From: JBCBSP01 sp039819095
GTDB lineage: Bacteria > Pseudomonadota > Alphaproteobacteria > Caulobacterales > Maricaulaceae
Length of the DNA: 64,000 nt
NCBI GenBank assembly: GCA_039819095.1
Contig: JBCBSP010000002.1
Location: 124,001 to 188,000 of the forward strand
Reading direction: 5' to 3'
Part shown: one piece after another, positions 44,453-52,556 of the stretch
Numbering within the stretch: position 1 is the first letter of the stretch
How the letters are laid out: each line of letters opens with the position of its first letter
Notes under the pieces: generated by a model
What the model was told of the DNA's origin: nothing
Seen by the model: the letters and a program-made list of their open reading frames with translations, nothing else
Databases searched by the model: none
Made by a program: the position numbers and the translations under genes

Positions 44453-45153
44453 TCGCGAAAACGCGCTGCATTCTCTTTCGCGAAGGCGCTATCGTCCGCG
44501 GCGCCCCAGAAAGCGGGAACGGCTTTGGGTTTTTGCAGCGCCGCCTGCACGGCGGGGCGAGCGTCGATCCGGTCGAACCAGGCCTTGAGCTGATCAAGAC
44601 CATCAATATCGACCTTCGCCCACGGATAGGCGCGGGCCCAGGGATAGGTCGCGATGTCCGCGATTGAGTAGGCTTCGCCTGCCAGCCACTCGCGACCGGC
44701 CAAGCGTTCGTTGAGCACTTCAAGCAGACGGCGGGATTCGTTGACATAACGTTCCACCGCTTCGGGGTTATCCTTGCCGTTGGGCGCAGCAATGCGCTGG
44801 AAATACATCGCCTGACCCATCATCGGCCCGACACCGGCCATCTGGAACATCAGCCATTGCAGCGTCTCGGAGCGTTCCTTCGGATCGGCTGACAGGAAGC
44901 GGTCATACTTCTCGGCGAGATACCAGAGGATCGCGCCGCTCTCGAAAACCGCGAAGTCACCATTCTCGTGGTCCACAAGGGTCGGAATGCGACCGTTCGG
45001 ATTGAGTTTGACGTAGTCCGGCGCCTTCTGCTCGCGCTTTGAAAAGTCGATCGCGACCAGCTCGTAATCGAGGCCAGCCTCTTCCAGAAAGAGGACCGGC
45101 TTCCAGCCATTCATGGTGGATGCGGTGTAGAGGGTGATAGGTGCATCGGTCAT
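44449..45153 (-). CDS. Glutathione S-transferase family protein
   Basis: 234 residues, thioredoxin-fold N-terminus (ITLYTASTMNGWKPVLFLEEAG, NPNGRIPTL, ESGAILWYLAEKY) and all-helical C-terminus, similar to YfcG/YghU-type GSTs with disulfide-bond reductase activity. Overlaps the end of the convergent GT4 gene by 4 bases. Diverges from a HxlR-type regulator, which is likely to control it. Confidence 0.88.
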   Translation of the reverse strand: MTDAPITLYTASTMNGWKPVLFLEEAGLDYELVAIDFSKREQKAPDYVKLNPNGRIPTLVDHENGDFAVFESGAILWYLAEKYDRFLSADPKERSETLQWLMFQMAGVGPMMGQAMYFQRIAAPNGKDNPEAVERYVNESRRLLEVLNERLAGREWLAGEAYSIADIATYPWARAYPWAKVDIDGLDQLKAWFDRIDARPAVQAALQKPKAVPAFWGAADDSAFAKENAARFRD

Positions 45154-45220
45154 GGCGCGGCCCTTGGTGGTGCGGCTTCAACTCGCAAAGAAATGCGGTC
45201 CATGATAACCAAAATCAACC

Positions 45221-45228
45221 AGTATACT
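45221..45228 (+). promoter_or_regulatory. AGTATACT element between GST and HxlR genes
   Basis: An 8-base palindrome that contains the -10-like hexamer TATACT, 24 bases before the HxlR start, in an AT-rich 98-base divergent gap. It may be a promoter element and/or HxlR operator half-site. No matching -35 was found. Confidence 0.35.
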
Positions 45229-45251
45229 TTTTGTAACCTGATGAGACTGCG

Positions 45252-45617
45252 ATGGAAGCCCGGCTGCATATTCATGATGATGGAAGGCGGATCGTGCAGG
45301 ATGCGTGCACAGAGCCCTGTCCGATCGAACGCGGCATGCGGATTCTCGGCGGCAAGTGGATCGGCTCCATCCTCTGGCACTTGCAGGACGAGCCGGTGCG
45401 TTTCAACGACATCGCGCGGCTGATCTCCGGCGCCAGCAAGAAGATGATCTCAGAACGGCTGCGCCATCTTCAGGCCCATGGACTCATTGAGCGGCATGTG
45501 CGTGACACTGCGCCTGTCAGCGTTGAGTACGCGCTGACCGGACGCGGCCGCGATGCCCTCGTCTGCCTTGATCAGCTGCGCGTATGGAGCGAGGCGCAAA
45601 CAGATCCGTCGCAGTGA
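45252..45617 (+). CDS. HxlR-family transcriptional regulator
   Basis: 121 residues with the HxlR signature CPIERGMRILGGKWIGSILWHL and a winged helix (RFNDIARLISGASKKMISERL). Cys19 and Cys23 precede the first helix. HxlR members such as YodB and HypR sense oxidants and electrophiles through cysteines. Divergent from the GST gene and probably its regulator. Confidence 0.88.
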   Translation: MEARLHIHDDGRRIVQDACTEPCPIERGMRILGGKWIGSILWHLQDEPVRFNDIARLISGASKKMISERLRHLQAHGLIERHVRDTAPVSVEYALTGRGRDALVCLDQLRVWSEAQTDPSQ

Positions 45618-45810
45618 CGCGCAGCCGGATTGCGAACGATCGCCACGACAGCAAGCAAGCTCGACCGGGCCGGTAAGCTTCAGCTCACGTGTCATCAAGT
45701 CCGCAAGCAAAGAGGCCGATCCGCCGACGCAACTTGATGATAACGGGCGGAAGTCCAGCCCTGGCGCGGCGGCGGGGACGGACCGGATCCAGGGCGCCAG
45801 AGCCTCCCGC

Positions 45811-45862
45811 TTGAGGCCCGCCGGACTGGGTCCCGGATAGGGCTTCGCTCGTCCGGGATGAC
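45811..45862 (+). repeat. Dispersed intergenic repeat, copy B
   Basis: Contains CCCGCCGGACTGGGTCC at 45817-45833 and CCGGGATGAC at 45853-45862. Both are exactly shared with copy A (25861-25910, opposite strand) in the same order, with the middle also similar (GGCTTCGCTCG versus CGGCTTGG). Confidence 0.7.
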
Positions 45863-45900
45863 AATCGATGGCGCTTTTAGGACGGGTATCCCGGCGCTGC

Positions 45901-45946
45901 GGGGACGGACGGGCGGCGCGGGCGCGCTTCAGCCCTGTCCGTCCCC
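45901..45946. repeat. Ten-base-pair inverted repeat
   Basis: GGGGACGGAC (45901-45910) pairs perfectly with GTCCGTCCCC (45937-45946), forming a 10-base-pair stem with a GC-rich 26-base loop. The same left arm also occurs as a direct copy at about 45774-45784. Confidence 0.6.
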
Positions 45947-46203
45947 CGCGTCCGTCGCAGGCGGCGCTGAGGGGAGCACCGCCCGATGAGGGGCGCCGGA
46001 GTGGTCAGGATTAACCATAATCGTCCGTAGAGCAACTAAAACGCGTCTGCGGCGGGTCGATAATTCTGGATAACCGGCCCGGCCTGCTCCAGCTTGACCG
46101 CTGTCAGCCTCTTGCTTGCCCGCTTCGGCCAAGGCGGGTACAGCCCCACTCATACAGCCGCGGACGAACCGGCGCGGCGAAGCATTCAAAGGAAGGATGA
46201 GCC

Positions 46204-47403
46204 ATGGCGGCGCTCGATACCGCGAACGACAAGTCTCTGGCGTTCAACTGGGAAGATGCTCTGCACCTGGATCACCAGCTGTCTGAAGACGAGCGCATGA
46301 TCGCAGCGACCGCGCGCGGCTATGCCCGCGACAAGCTGCTGCCTCGCGTCATCGACGCCTATCGCGAGGAAAGCTTCGACCGGTCCATCATGACGGAGAT
46401 GGGCGAGCTGGGCCTGCTCGGTGCGATGGTCGCGGAGGAGTATGGCGGCGCAGGGCTCAGCCATGTCGCTTACGGCCTGATCGCACGCGAGGTCGAAGCC
46501 ATTGATTCCGGCTATCGCTCGGCGATGAGCGTGCAGTCCTCGCTCGTCATGTATCCGATTGAGGCCTTCGGTTCAGAAGACCAGCGCCGCAAATATCTGC
46601 CCAGGCTCGCCAGCGGAGAATGGGTCGGCTGTTTCGGCCTGACCGAGGCTGATGGCGGGTCCGATCCCGGCGCGATGCGCACAATCGCAAAGAAGGTCGA
46701 TGGCGGCTATGTGCTGAACGGCTCGAAAATGTGGATCACAAACTCGCCGATCGCCGACCTCGCCGTCGTGTGGGCGAAGCTGGACGGTGTGATCCGCGGA
46801 TTTGTCGTGGAGAAAGGCGTGGACGGCTTCGAGTGCCCCAAGATCGACGGCAAGATGAGCCTTCGCGCTTCGGTCACCGGCTCGATCTCGCTCAATGACG
46901 CTCTGGTGCCGGAAGACGCGATCCTGCCGAACGTGAAGGGTCTGCGCGGACCTTTCTCCTGCCTGAACAAGGCCCGCTACGGGATCGCCTGGGGCTCGAT
47001 GGGCGCAGCGGAATTCTGCTGGCATGCCGCGCGCGATTACGCGATGGAGCGCATCGTGTTCAACAAGCCCATCGCCGGTACGCAGCTGGTGCAGAAGAAG
47101 CTGGCCGACATGCAGACCGAAATCACGCTCGGCCTTCAAGGCGCGCTGCAGCTGGGTCGCCTCCTGGATGGCGGCGCCTGGCTGCCGGAAGCCATCTCCA
47201 TGATGAAGCGCAATAATTGCGGCAAGGCGCTCGCCATCGCCCGCGAAGCGCGCGACATCCATGGCGGCAACGGCATCGCAGAAGAATACCACGTGCTGCG
47301 CCACGCGATTAATCTGGAGACGGTGAACACCTATGAGGGCACACACGACGTGCACGCCCTCATTCTGGGTCGCGCCATGACCGGGCTGCAGGCCTTCGCG
47401 TGA
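46204..47403 (+). CDS. gcdH: Glutaryl-CoA dehydrogenase
   Basis: 399-residue acyl-CoA dehydrogenase. Family blocks CFGLTEADGGSDPGAMRT and GSKMWITNSPIADLAVVW, and the catalytic Glu in YEGTHDVHALILG near the C-terminus, match the glutaryl-CoA subgroup. It oxidises and decarboxylates glutaryl-CoA to crotonyl-CoA in lysine and tryptophan degradation. Kynureninase, which feeds the tryptophan route, is encoded 9 kb away. The next gene begins 9 bases after the stop. Confidence 0.9.
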   Translation: MAALDTANDKSLAFNWEDALHLDHQLSEDERMIAATARGYARDKLLPRVIDAYREESFDRSIMTEMGELGLLGAMVAEEYGGAGLSHVAYGLIAREVEAIDSGYRSAMSVQSSLVMYPIEAFGSEDQRRKYLPRLASGEWVGCFGLTEADGGSDPGAMRTIAKKVDGGYVLNGSKMWITNSPIADLAVVWAKLDGVIRGFVVEKGVDGFECPKIDGKMSLRASVTGSISLNDALVPEDAILPNVKGLRGPFSCLNKARYGIAWGSMGAAEFCWHAARDYAMERIVFNKPIAGTQLVQKKLADMQTEITLGLQGALQLGRLLDGGAWLPEAISMMKRNNCGKALAIAREARDIHGGNGIAEEYHVLRHAINLETVNTYEGTHDVHALILGRAMTGLQAFA

Positions 47404-47411
47404 GCTGAACC

Positions 47412-47795
47412 ATGACCGACCCAATCACCGTTCCGCGATACCCGGAGACCTGCTTCCTCGTCATCGCACGCGACATCGCCGATTCGGACCGGGCCGCAGC
47501 GCTGCGCACCGAGCATCTGGATGGACACCTCGCGCACGTGGAGGCGAACTGGCGGCGCTACCTCAACGCCGGCCCGATCCGCGAACCGGGCGAAGCGCGC
47601 CTGACCGGCTCCACCTTCCTGGTTTTCGCACAAGACGAGGCCGGAGCCCGCGCGGTGATGGAGGGGGACCCCTATTTCACCTGCGGGCTCTATAAGACGG
47701 TTGAGGTCTTCGCCCAGACCCTCTCCATCGGTCGCTTCATAGGCGGCAAAATCTGGGACAGCGCTGAGTCCATCCGGGACAAGGCGGCGGGCTGA
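47412..47795 (+). CDS. YciI-family protein
   Basis: 127 residues of the YCII-related ferredoxin-like fold. The pattern LRTEHLDGHLAHVEAN, FLVFAQDEAGARAVMEGDPYF and GLYKTVEVF is typical, with His and Asp of the presumed active site. The enzymatic role of YciI proteins is uncertain. Cotranscribed with gcdH. The last codons and stop form the left arm of the terminator hairpin. Confidence 0.85.
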   Translation: MTDPITVPRYPETCFLVIARDIADSDRAAALRTEHLDGHLAHVEANWRRYLNAGPIREPGEARLTGSTFLVFAQDEAGARAVMEGDPYFTCGLYKTVEVFAQTLSIGRFIGGKIWDSAESIRDKAAG

Positions 47796-47826
47796 ACTGA
47801 ACCTGTTCCGGTCAGCCCGCCGCCTT
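47781..47826. terminator. Long perfect hairpin between convergent yciI-like and purA genes
   Basis: AAGGCGGCGGGCTGA (47781-47795) pairs with all 15 bases of 47812-47826, with a 16-base loop. The left arm is the last four codons plus stop of the YciI gene. The right arm ends 5 bases before the purA stop. It is a likely bidirectional terminator despite the absence of a U-tract. Confidence 0.7.
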
Positions 47827-47831
47827 ACGTC

Positions 47832-49121
47832 CTAGCCCAGATACGGGTCCTGCATCAGGATGACGTCGTCGCGTTCCGGGCTGGTTGACAGCAGCGCCAC
47901 CGGGGCTTCGATGAGCTCTTCGATACGGCGGACATATTTGATCGCTTCAGCCGGCAGCTCCGCCCAGGAGCGCGCGCCCATGGTCGACTGGCTCCAGCCG
48001 GGCAGGGTTTCGTAGACGGGGTTGATCCGCGCCTGATCGTGCGCGCCGGCCGGCAGGCGGGTCATGCGTTCGCCGTCCACCTCATAGGCGACGCAGATTT
48101 TCAGCGCGTCGAAACCGTCGAGCACGTCCAGCTTGGTCAGCGCCACGCCATTCAGCCCATTGACCCGGGCGCTCTGGCGCACCAGCACCGCATCGAACCA
48201 GCCGCAGCGACGCTGGCGGCTGGTAACGGTGCCGAACTCATGGCCGCGCTCGCCCAGGCGCTGGCCGATCGCATCGGTCAGCTCGGTCGGGAAAGGCCCC
48301 TCGCCCACCCGCGTGGTGTAGGCCTTCACGATGCCCAGCGCATAGCCGACCTTGCCCGGGCCCACGCCTGAACCCGCCGAAGCCTGACCGGCCACGGTGT
48401 TGGAGCTGGTCACGAACGGATAAGTGCCGTGATCGACATCGAGAAAGGCGCCCTGCGCGCCCTCGAACAGGATCGTCTGGCGGTCCTTCATCGCACGATC
48501 CAGCGTGCGCCAGACCGGGTCGGCGAAGGGCAGGATTTTCGGCGCGATGGCTTTGAGCGAGGCGATCAGCTCGGCACCGTCGAATTCGGGCTGACCGAAG
48601 CCGCGGCGCAGCGCGTTGTGATGGTGCAGAAGGTCGGCAACCCGCGCCTCGATCGCCTCATCCGAGGCCAGATCGATCAGGCGCACCGCCCGACGGCCGA
48701 CCTTGTCCTCGTAGGCCGGACCGATGCCGCGGCGCGTCGTGCCGATCTTCATGCCGTCATCACGGTTCTCGCGCAGCGCGTCGAGTTCGCGATGAACCGG
48801 CAGGATGAGAGCGGCGGTCTCCGCGATCCGCACCTGATCGGGCGTGATCCCCACGCCCTGCGCACGCACCCGCTCCAGCTCATCGAGGAAGGCCCACGGA
48901 TCCACCACAACGCCGTTGCCGAGCAGGGACAGCTTGCCCTGCACCACGCCGGACGGGATGAGAGACAGCTTGTAGGTGACGCCGTCCACCACCAGGGTGT
49001 GGCCGGCGTTATGCCCGCCCTGAAAGCGCACCACCAGATCGGCCCGGTTCGACAACCAGTCGACGATCTTGCCCTTGCCTTCATCGCCCCACTGAGCGCC
49101 GACGACGACTACATTACTCAT
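47832..49121 (-). CDS. purA: Adenylosuccinate synthase
   Basis: 429 residues from the ATG at 49121. GTP-dependent conversion of IMP to adenylosuccinate, first committed AMP step. Motifs VVVVGAQWGDEGKGKIVD, FQGGHNAGHT, GTTRRGIGPAYEDK and FEGAQGAFLDVDHGTYPFVTSSN are all intact. The frame to 49190 adds 23 residues and was not used. Confidence 0.97.
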   Translation of the reverse strand: MSNVVVVGAQWGDEGKGKIVDWLSNRADLVVRFQGGHNAGHTLVVDGVTYKLSLIPSGVVQGKLSLLGNGVVVDPWAFLDELERVRAQGVGITPDQVRIAETAALILPVHRELDALRENRDDGMKIGTTRRGIGPAYEDKVGRRAVRLIDLASDEAIEARVADLLHHHNALRRGFGQPEFDGAELIASLKAIAPKILPFADPVWRTLDRAMKDRQTILFEGAQGAFLDVDHGTYPFVTSSNTVAGQASAGSGVGPGKVGYALGIVKAYTTRVGEGPFPTELTDAIGQRLGERGHEFGTVTSRQRRCGWFDAVLVRQSARVNGLNGVALTKLDVLDGFDALKICVAYEVDGERMTRLPAGAHDQARINPVYETLPGWSQSTMGARSWAELPAEAIKYVRRIEELIEAPVALLSTSPERDDVILMQDPYLG

Positions 49122-49287
49122 GATCTGCGTGCTCCAGGGCCGGTGATGAATGCCGTGCGCAGGCTTAGGCGCTTGGCTGCGCGCGGGCAAGACGAACGCC
49201 TTCGCCGCAGGTTGAAAAAGACACTGGCCGTCCGGCGAGCTTGCGGTGATGATGGCGAGAAATCGACAACTTCAAGAAGGTTTGATC

Positions 49288-49938
49288 ATGAGCGACACAC
49301 CCGGCCCGACCCGATGGATGAAAGCTGTGATGCTGAGTTCGGCGCTCGCGGCCGTCACCACCTGCGCCCACGCCCAGGAGCCGCCGGTTGAACCCGCATC
49401 CGAGGCTGAGCCCGCCTCCGCGGAGACAACACAGCCGGCGCCCTGCTCCAGCGATGCGCATCGCGCCTTTGATTTTTGGGCCGGGCGCTGGAGCGTATAC
49501 ACGCCGGCGGGCGATTATCAGGGTTTCAACGTCATCACGCCGTCTCCGGGCGGGTGCGCGCTGCACGAAGACTGGTTCGCCGGCAATGGTGGAACCGGCC
49601 AGTCGATCAGCTTTGTCGATCAGACTACGGGCCAATGGCGTCAAATCTGGATCAGCCCGGAAGCTCAGATGGAGTTGACCGGCGGGATCGAGGCGGACGG
49701 CCATATCGTCATGGCCGGCGAAGCGATCAACCGGGCGACAGGCGTGACATCGGCGGTTCGCGCCAGCTGGCTGGTCCAACCCGAAGACCGCGTTCATCAG
49801 CATATTCAGCGCCTGAACCCGGAAACACAGGTGTGGGAAGACGTTTTCGCCGGCGTCTACATTTCCGCAGGCGAAGAAGTTCAGATCCCTGAGCCTCAGC
49901 CGCAAACGAGCGCCGAAAACGCCGAGCAGCCCGGCTAA
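49288..49938 (+). CDS. Secreted DUF1579-like protein, paralogue 1
   Basis: 216 residues. Start at 49288, 8 bases after AAGAAGG. A signal peptide ends near CAHAQ, followed by a Pro/Glu-rich linker and the domain AFDFWAGRWSVYTPAGDYQG, GGCALHEDWFAG, SFVDQTTGQWRQIWISP. The next gene encodes a related domain. The fold is probably a lipocalin-like or START-like beta barrel (inference). The C-terminus carries a Gln/Pro/Glu tail. Function unknown. Confidence 0.78.
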   Translation: MSDTPGPTRWMKAVMLSSALAAVTTCAHAQEPPVEPASEAEPASAETTQPAPCSSDAHRAFDFWAGRWSVYTPAGDYQGFNVITPSPGGCALHEDWFAGNGGTGQSISFVDQTTGQWRQIWISPEAQMELTGGIEADGHIVMAGEAINRATGVTSAVRASWLVQPEDRVHQHIQRLNPETQVWEDVFAGVYISAGEEVQIPEPQPQTSAENAEQPG

Positions 49939-50038
49939 GGACGCGCCGGGCATGACGAGCCTGTCCAAAACTTAACTGGCGCGCCGACGCATTTAGGCTA
50001 CGCGGTATCGGGATGCTCCAACAGGGGGAGAGTATCTG

Positions 50039-50596
50039 ATGCTCGCATTATCCCTAAGCCTTGCCGCCGCCGCACTCGCGCTTCAAGGCGCGGAACCCGA
50101 CATTGGCCAGTCTACGGGCCCCTGCGATGCTGTGGAGGCCCTGCAGGCGTTCAATTTCTGGGTCGGCGAGTGGAATGTCTATGACGGCGACGGCGTCTAT
50201 CAGGGTCATAATCGAATCAGCAAGACCGATGGCGGCTGCCTGATCCGCGAGGAGTGGACGAGCGCCAACGGCAATACCGGTTTCAGCATGAATTTCCGCG
50301 ATCACGCTCTGGATGCGTGGCGCCAGATTTGGGTCAGCCCGGGGCTCCAGCTTGATTATTCAGGCGGCCTCAACGAAGCCGGCGAGATGGTGCTGGAAGG
50401 CGAAGTGGTCTACCCGGCCCAGGGGCTCACCGCCCCGTTTCGAGGGGTCTGGACCCCGCTTGAAGACGGGCGCGTACGCCAGCACTTCACCCAAGCGAAC
50501 GCCGAGACCGGCGCCTGGGAGGACTGGTTCATTGGATATTATGTGCGCGTTGAGGATGATCCGAACGCTGCTGAGCACGCTTCGCCCGGCGGATAG
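50039..50596 (+). CDS. Secreted DUF1579-like protein, paralogue 2
   Basis: 185 residues, start preceded by GGGGGAG. The short hydrophobic N-terminus (MLALSLSLAAAALALQG) suggests secretion. The domain shares FNFWVGEWNVYDGDGVYQG, GGCLIREEWTS and WRQIWVSPGLQLDYSGG with the neighbour 100 bases upstream, a clear tandem duplication. It converges on the PagL-like gene. Confidence 0.8.
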   Translation: MLALSLSLAAAALALQGAEPDIGQSTGPCDAVEALQAFNFWVGEWNVYDGDGVYQGHNRISKTDGGCLIREEWTSANGNTGFSMNFRDHALDAWRQIWVSPGLQLDYSGGLNEAGEMVLEGEVVYPAQGLTAPFRGVWTPLEDGRVRQHFTQANAETGAWEDWFIGYYVRVEDDPNAAEHASPGG

Positions 50597-50620
50597 GCCG
50601 CCCGGCCTGCCTTAAAGCAC

Positions 50621-51181
50621 TCACCCTCCGAAGCGGTAGCTGATGCGCGCGCCGACCTCATCCAGCGCCTGATTGCGGCCTGAGGCGAGGATCTGGCCGT
50701 GGGAGAAGTGCTCGTAATATACGCCCACCGCCCAGTTCTGGCTGACTGCGTAATCCGCGCCAAGCCGGGTGTGGAACAGCCAGTCAGAGCCTAGCAGCGC
50801 ACGGGTGGCGGCGGTCTCGATGCGCACCGGGTCGTCCGGCGGCAGATCCACAACATCGTCCACACCGTCATTATAGGAAATGCCGAACGCGCCCTCGATG
50901 GAGAGCGTGTCCGTCAGATTGCCTGTCCAGTTCAGCCCCGTCGCGACCAGGTTGGTATAGCCCTGGGTGGAGAAGGACCCGTAGACATAGGGCCGCGGCG
51001 AGCCGGCCCACGATAAGAAATCGGGGCTGTTGAACAGCGCCTCAATGCCGATCTGCGGACCGTCCTCGGCGTGGTCAACAACGTCATGGGCGACGACCGC
51101 CAGGCGCAGCTCCGAGAGCTGAGCGTGGGCGGGCGAGGCGATGAAGCAAAGCGCGGCGAGCGCGGCTGTTGTACGGATCAT
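50621..51181 (-). CDS. PagL-like lipid A 3-O-deacylase / acyloxyacyl hydrolase candidate
   Basis: 186 residues with signal peptide (ending SPAHAQ) and an eight-strand-like barrel ending in aromatic YRFGG. The region HFSHGQ (H158, S160) with E175 further on matches the His-Ser-Glu pattern of PagL, an outer-membrane enzyme that removes the 3-O-acyl chain from lipid A. GGGGAAG lies 5 bases before the ATG. If active it would remodel lipid A made by the cluster at 34-38 kb. It could alternatively be a barrel without activity. Confidence 0.75.
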   Translation of the reverse strand: MIRTTAALAALCFIASPAHAQLSELRLAVVAHDVVDHAEDGPQIGIEALFNSPDFLSWAGSPRPYVYGSFSTQGYTNLVATGLNWTGNLTDTLSIEGAFGISYNDGVDDVVDLPPDDPVRIETAATRALLGSDWLFHTRLGADYAVSQNWAVGVYYEHFSHGQILASGRNQALDEVGARISYRFGG

Positions 51182-51244
51182 GATCTTCCCCATATCAAAT
51201 TCGCGCGCACCATAGGCCGCTCCGACCTGAATCAAAAGTGCTTC

Positions 51245-52402
51245 TTAGCCTGCCGCGAGCGCTTCTTCATACGCCCAGTCCAGCCAGGGGCCGAGCGCGA
51301 CGATGTCATCCGTCTCCACGGTCGGCCCGCACCAGATGCGCAGGCCGGGCCGGGCTTTCTTGTGGCCGGTAATGTCGAACGCGGCGTCCTCGCGCGCCAG
51401 GAGCCTGGCCATGCGCGCAGCCAGCGCGCGCGCCTCAGCGGGCGAAAGCTCGGCGGTTTGCGGGCTGGAGAATTTGAGCGTCACCGAGGTCGTGGAGCGA
51501 ACCGCCGGATCTGGGCACAGGAAATCAATCCAGTCGCGCGCCTCCACCCACCGCGTCAGCGCGGAGACATTGGCTTCGGTGCGCGCGATCAGCCCGGCGA
51601 GCCCGCCTTCGCGCGCCGCCCAACGCAACGCGTCGAGATAGTCCTCAATGGCGAGAAGCGAGGGCGTGTTCAGCACATCGCCATCAAACATCGCACTGTC
51701 ATCGGCAGCCGCGCCGAACAGATTCATCACCCGGGGCACCGGCCAGGGCGGGCGATAATCAGCCAGGCGCGCCCGCGCGCGCGGGCTGAGCACCGCCATG
51801 CCGTGCTGCGCCTCTCCGCCGAGGCATTTCTGCCAGGAGAAAGTCGTCACATCGAGCCTGTCCCAGGCCAGCGGCATTGCGAAGGCCGCCGAGGTGGCGT
51901 CACACAGCGTCAGCCCTGTCCGGTCCGCCGCGATCCAGTCCGCATCGGGGACCCGAACCCCGGCGGCGGTCGCATTCCAGGTAAAGACGATGTCGTGGTC
52001 GTCCCGCGCGGCGGAAAAATCCGGCGCGTGTCCGTAATCGGCTTCATAAAGGCTCAAATTCTCCAGCCGCAGCTGGTCGCGCGCATCCGTCAGCCAGCGC
52101 CGGCCGAACTCGTCGAAAGCAAACAGATCGACCGGTTTCGCGCCCAGCAGGCACCACATCGCCGCTTCGATCGCGCCGGTATCGGAGCCGGGCAAAAGCA
52201 CGACGCGGTAGTCGTGCGGGATTTCCAGGAGCGCCGACGTGCGTTCAAGCGCCTCGGCAATGCGCGCCTTGCCGGTCGTGCTGCGATGGCTGCGCCCGAC
52301 AGGCGCGCCGGACAGCGCGCTTGGCTCCCAGCCTGGACGCTTGCGGGTGGGCCCGGAGGAAAACCGCGGGTCGGCGGGTCGCAGAACCGGCTTCATGGAC
52401 AT
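51245..52402 (-). CDS. serC: Phosphoserine aminotransferase
   Basis: 385 residues of the class V PLP aminotransferases, alphaproteobacterial SerC type. It converts phosphohydroxypyruvate and glutamate to phosphoserine. N-terminus RPADPRFSSGPTRKRPGW and PLP lysine in TFSWQKCLGGEAQHG are typical. The serA partner is not beside it. Confidence 0.93.
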   Translation of the reverse strand: MSMKPVLRPADPRFSSGPTRKRPGWEPSALSGAPVGRSHRSTTGKARIAEALERTSALLEIPHDYRVVLLPGSDTGAIEAAMWCLLGAKPVDLFAFDEFGRRWLTDARDQLRLENLSLYEADYGHAPDFSAARDDHDIVFTWNATAAGVRVPDADWIAADRTGLTLCDATSAAFAMPLAWDRLDVTTFSWQKCLGGEAQHGMAVLSPRARARLADYRPPWPVPRVMNLFGAAADDSAMFDGDVLNTPSLLAIEDYLDALRWAAREGGLAGLIARTEANVSALTRWVEARDWIDFLCPDPAVRSTTSVTLKFSSPQTAELSPAEARALAARMARLLAREDAAFDITGHKKARPGLRIWCGPTVETDDIVALGPWLDWAYEEALAAG

Positions 52403-52556
52403 GGCGCGGGCCTTCTTGCTGGTTATGACCAGCGGTAGGCGAGCGCGTCGTATCGGTCAAACGCCGAGATCGCTCGCGCGTCGCTCGGTCGCAAGCCAGT
52501 CATCGATTTCGTGTTTAAAGTGAAAATCTGATCATTCTTCACCCCAAGAGGGAGTC

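Larger units (their letters stand above)
45618..46203. other. 586-base intergenic region with repeats
   Basis: No convincing gene; short frames on both strands (for example 45929-46189 minus) lack coding character. It contains the dispersed repeat copy B, two copies of GGGGACGGAC, a long hairpin and the half-site TTAACCAT at 46014-46021 that resembles the CtrA half-site. AAGGAAGGA lies just before the gcdH start. Confidence 0.6.

Noticed and set aside
45929..46189. 86-residue minus-strand frame in the long gap upstream of gcdH
   Set aside because: Covers the inverted repeat, lacks a ribosome site and any protein-like pattern.
51071..52438. 455-residue plus-strand frame
   Set aside because: Antisense to serC, whose PLP lysine and full family length are clear.
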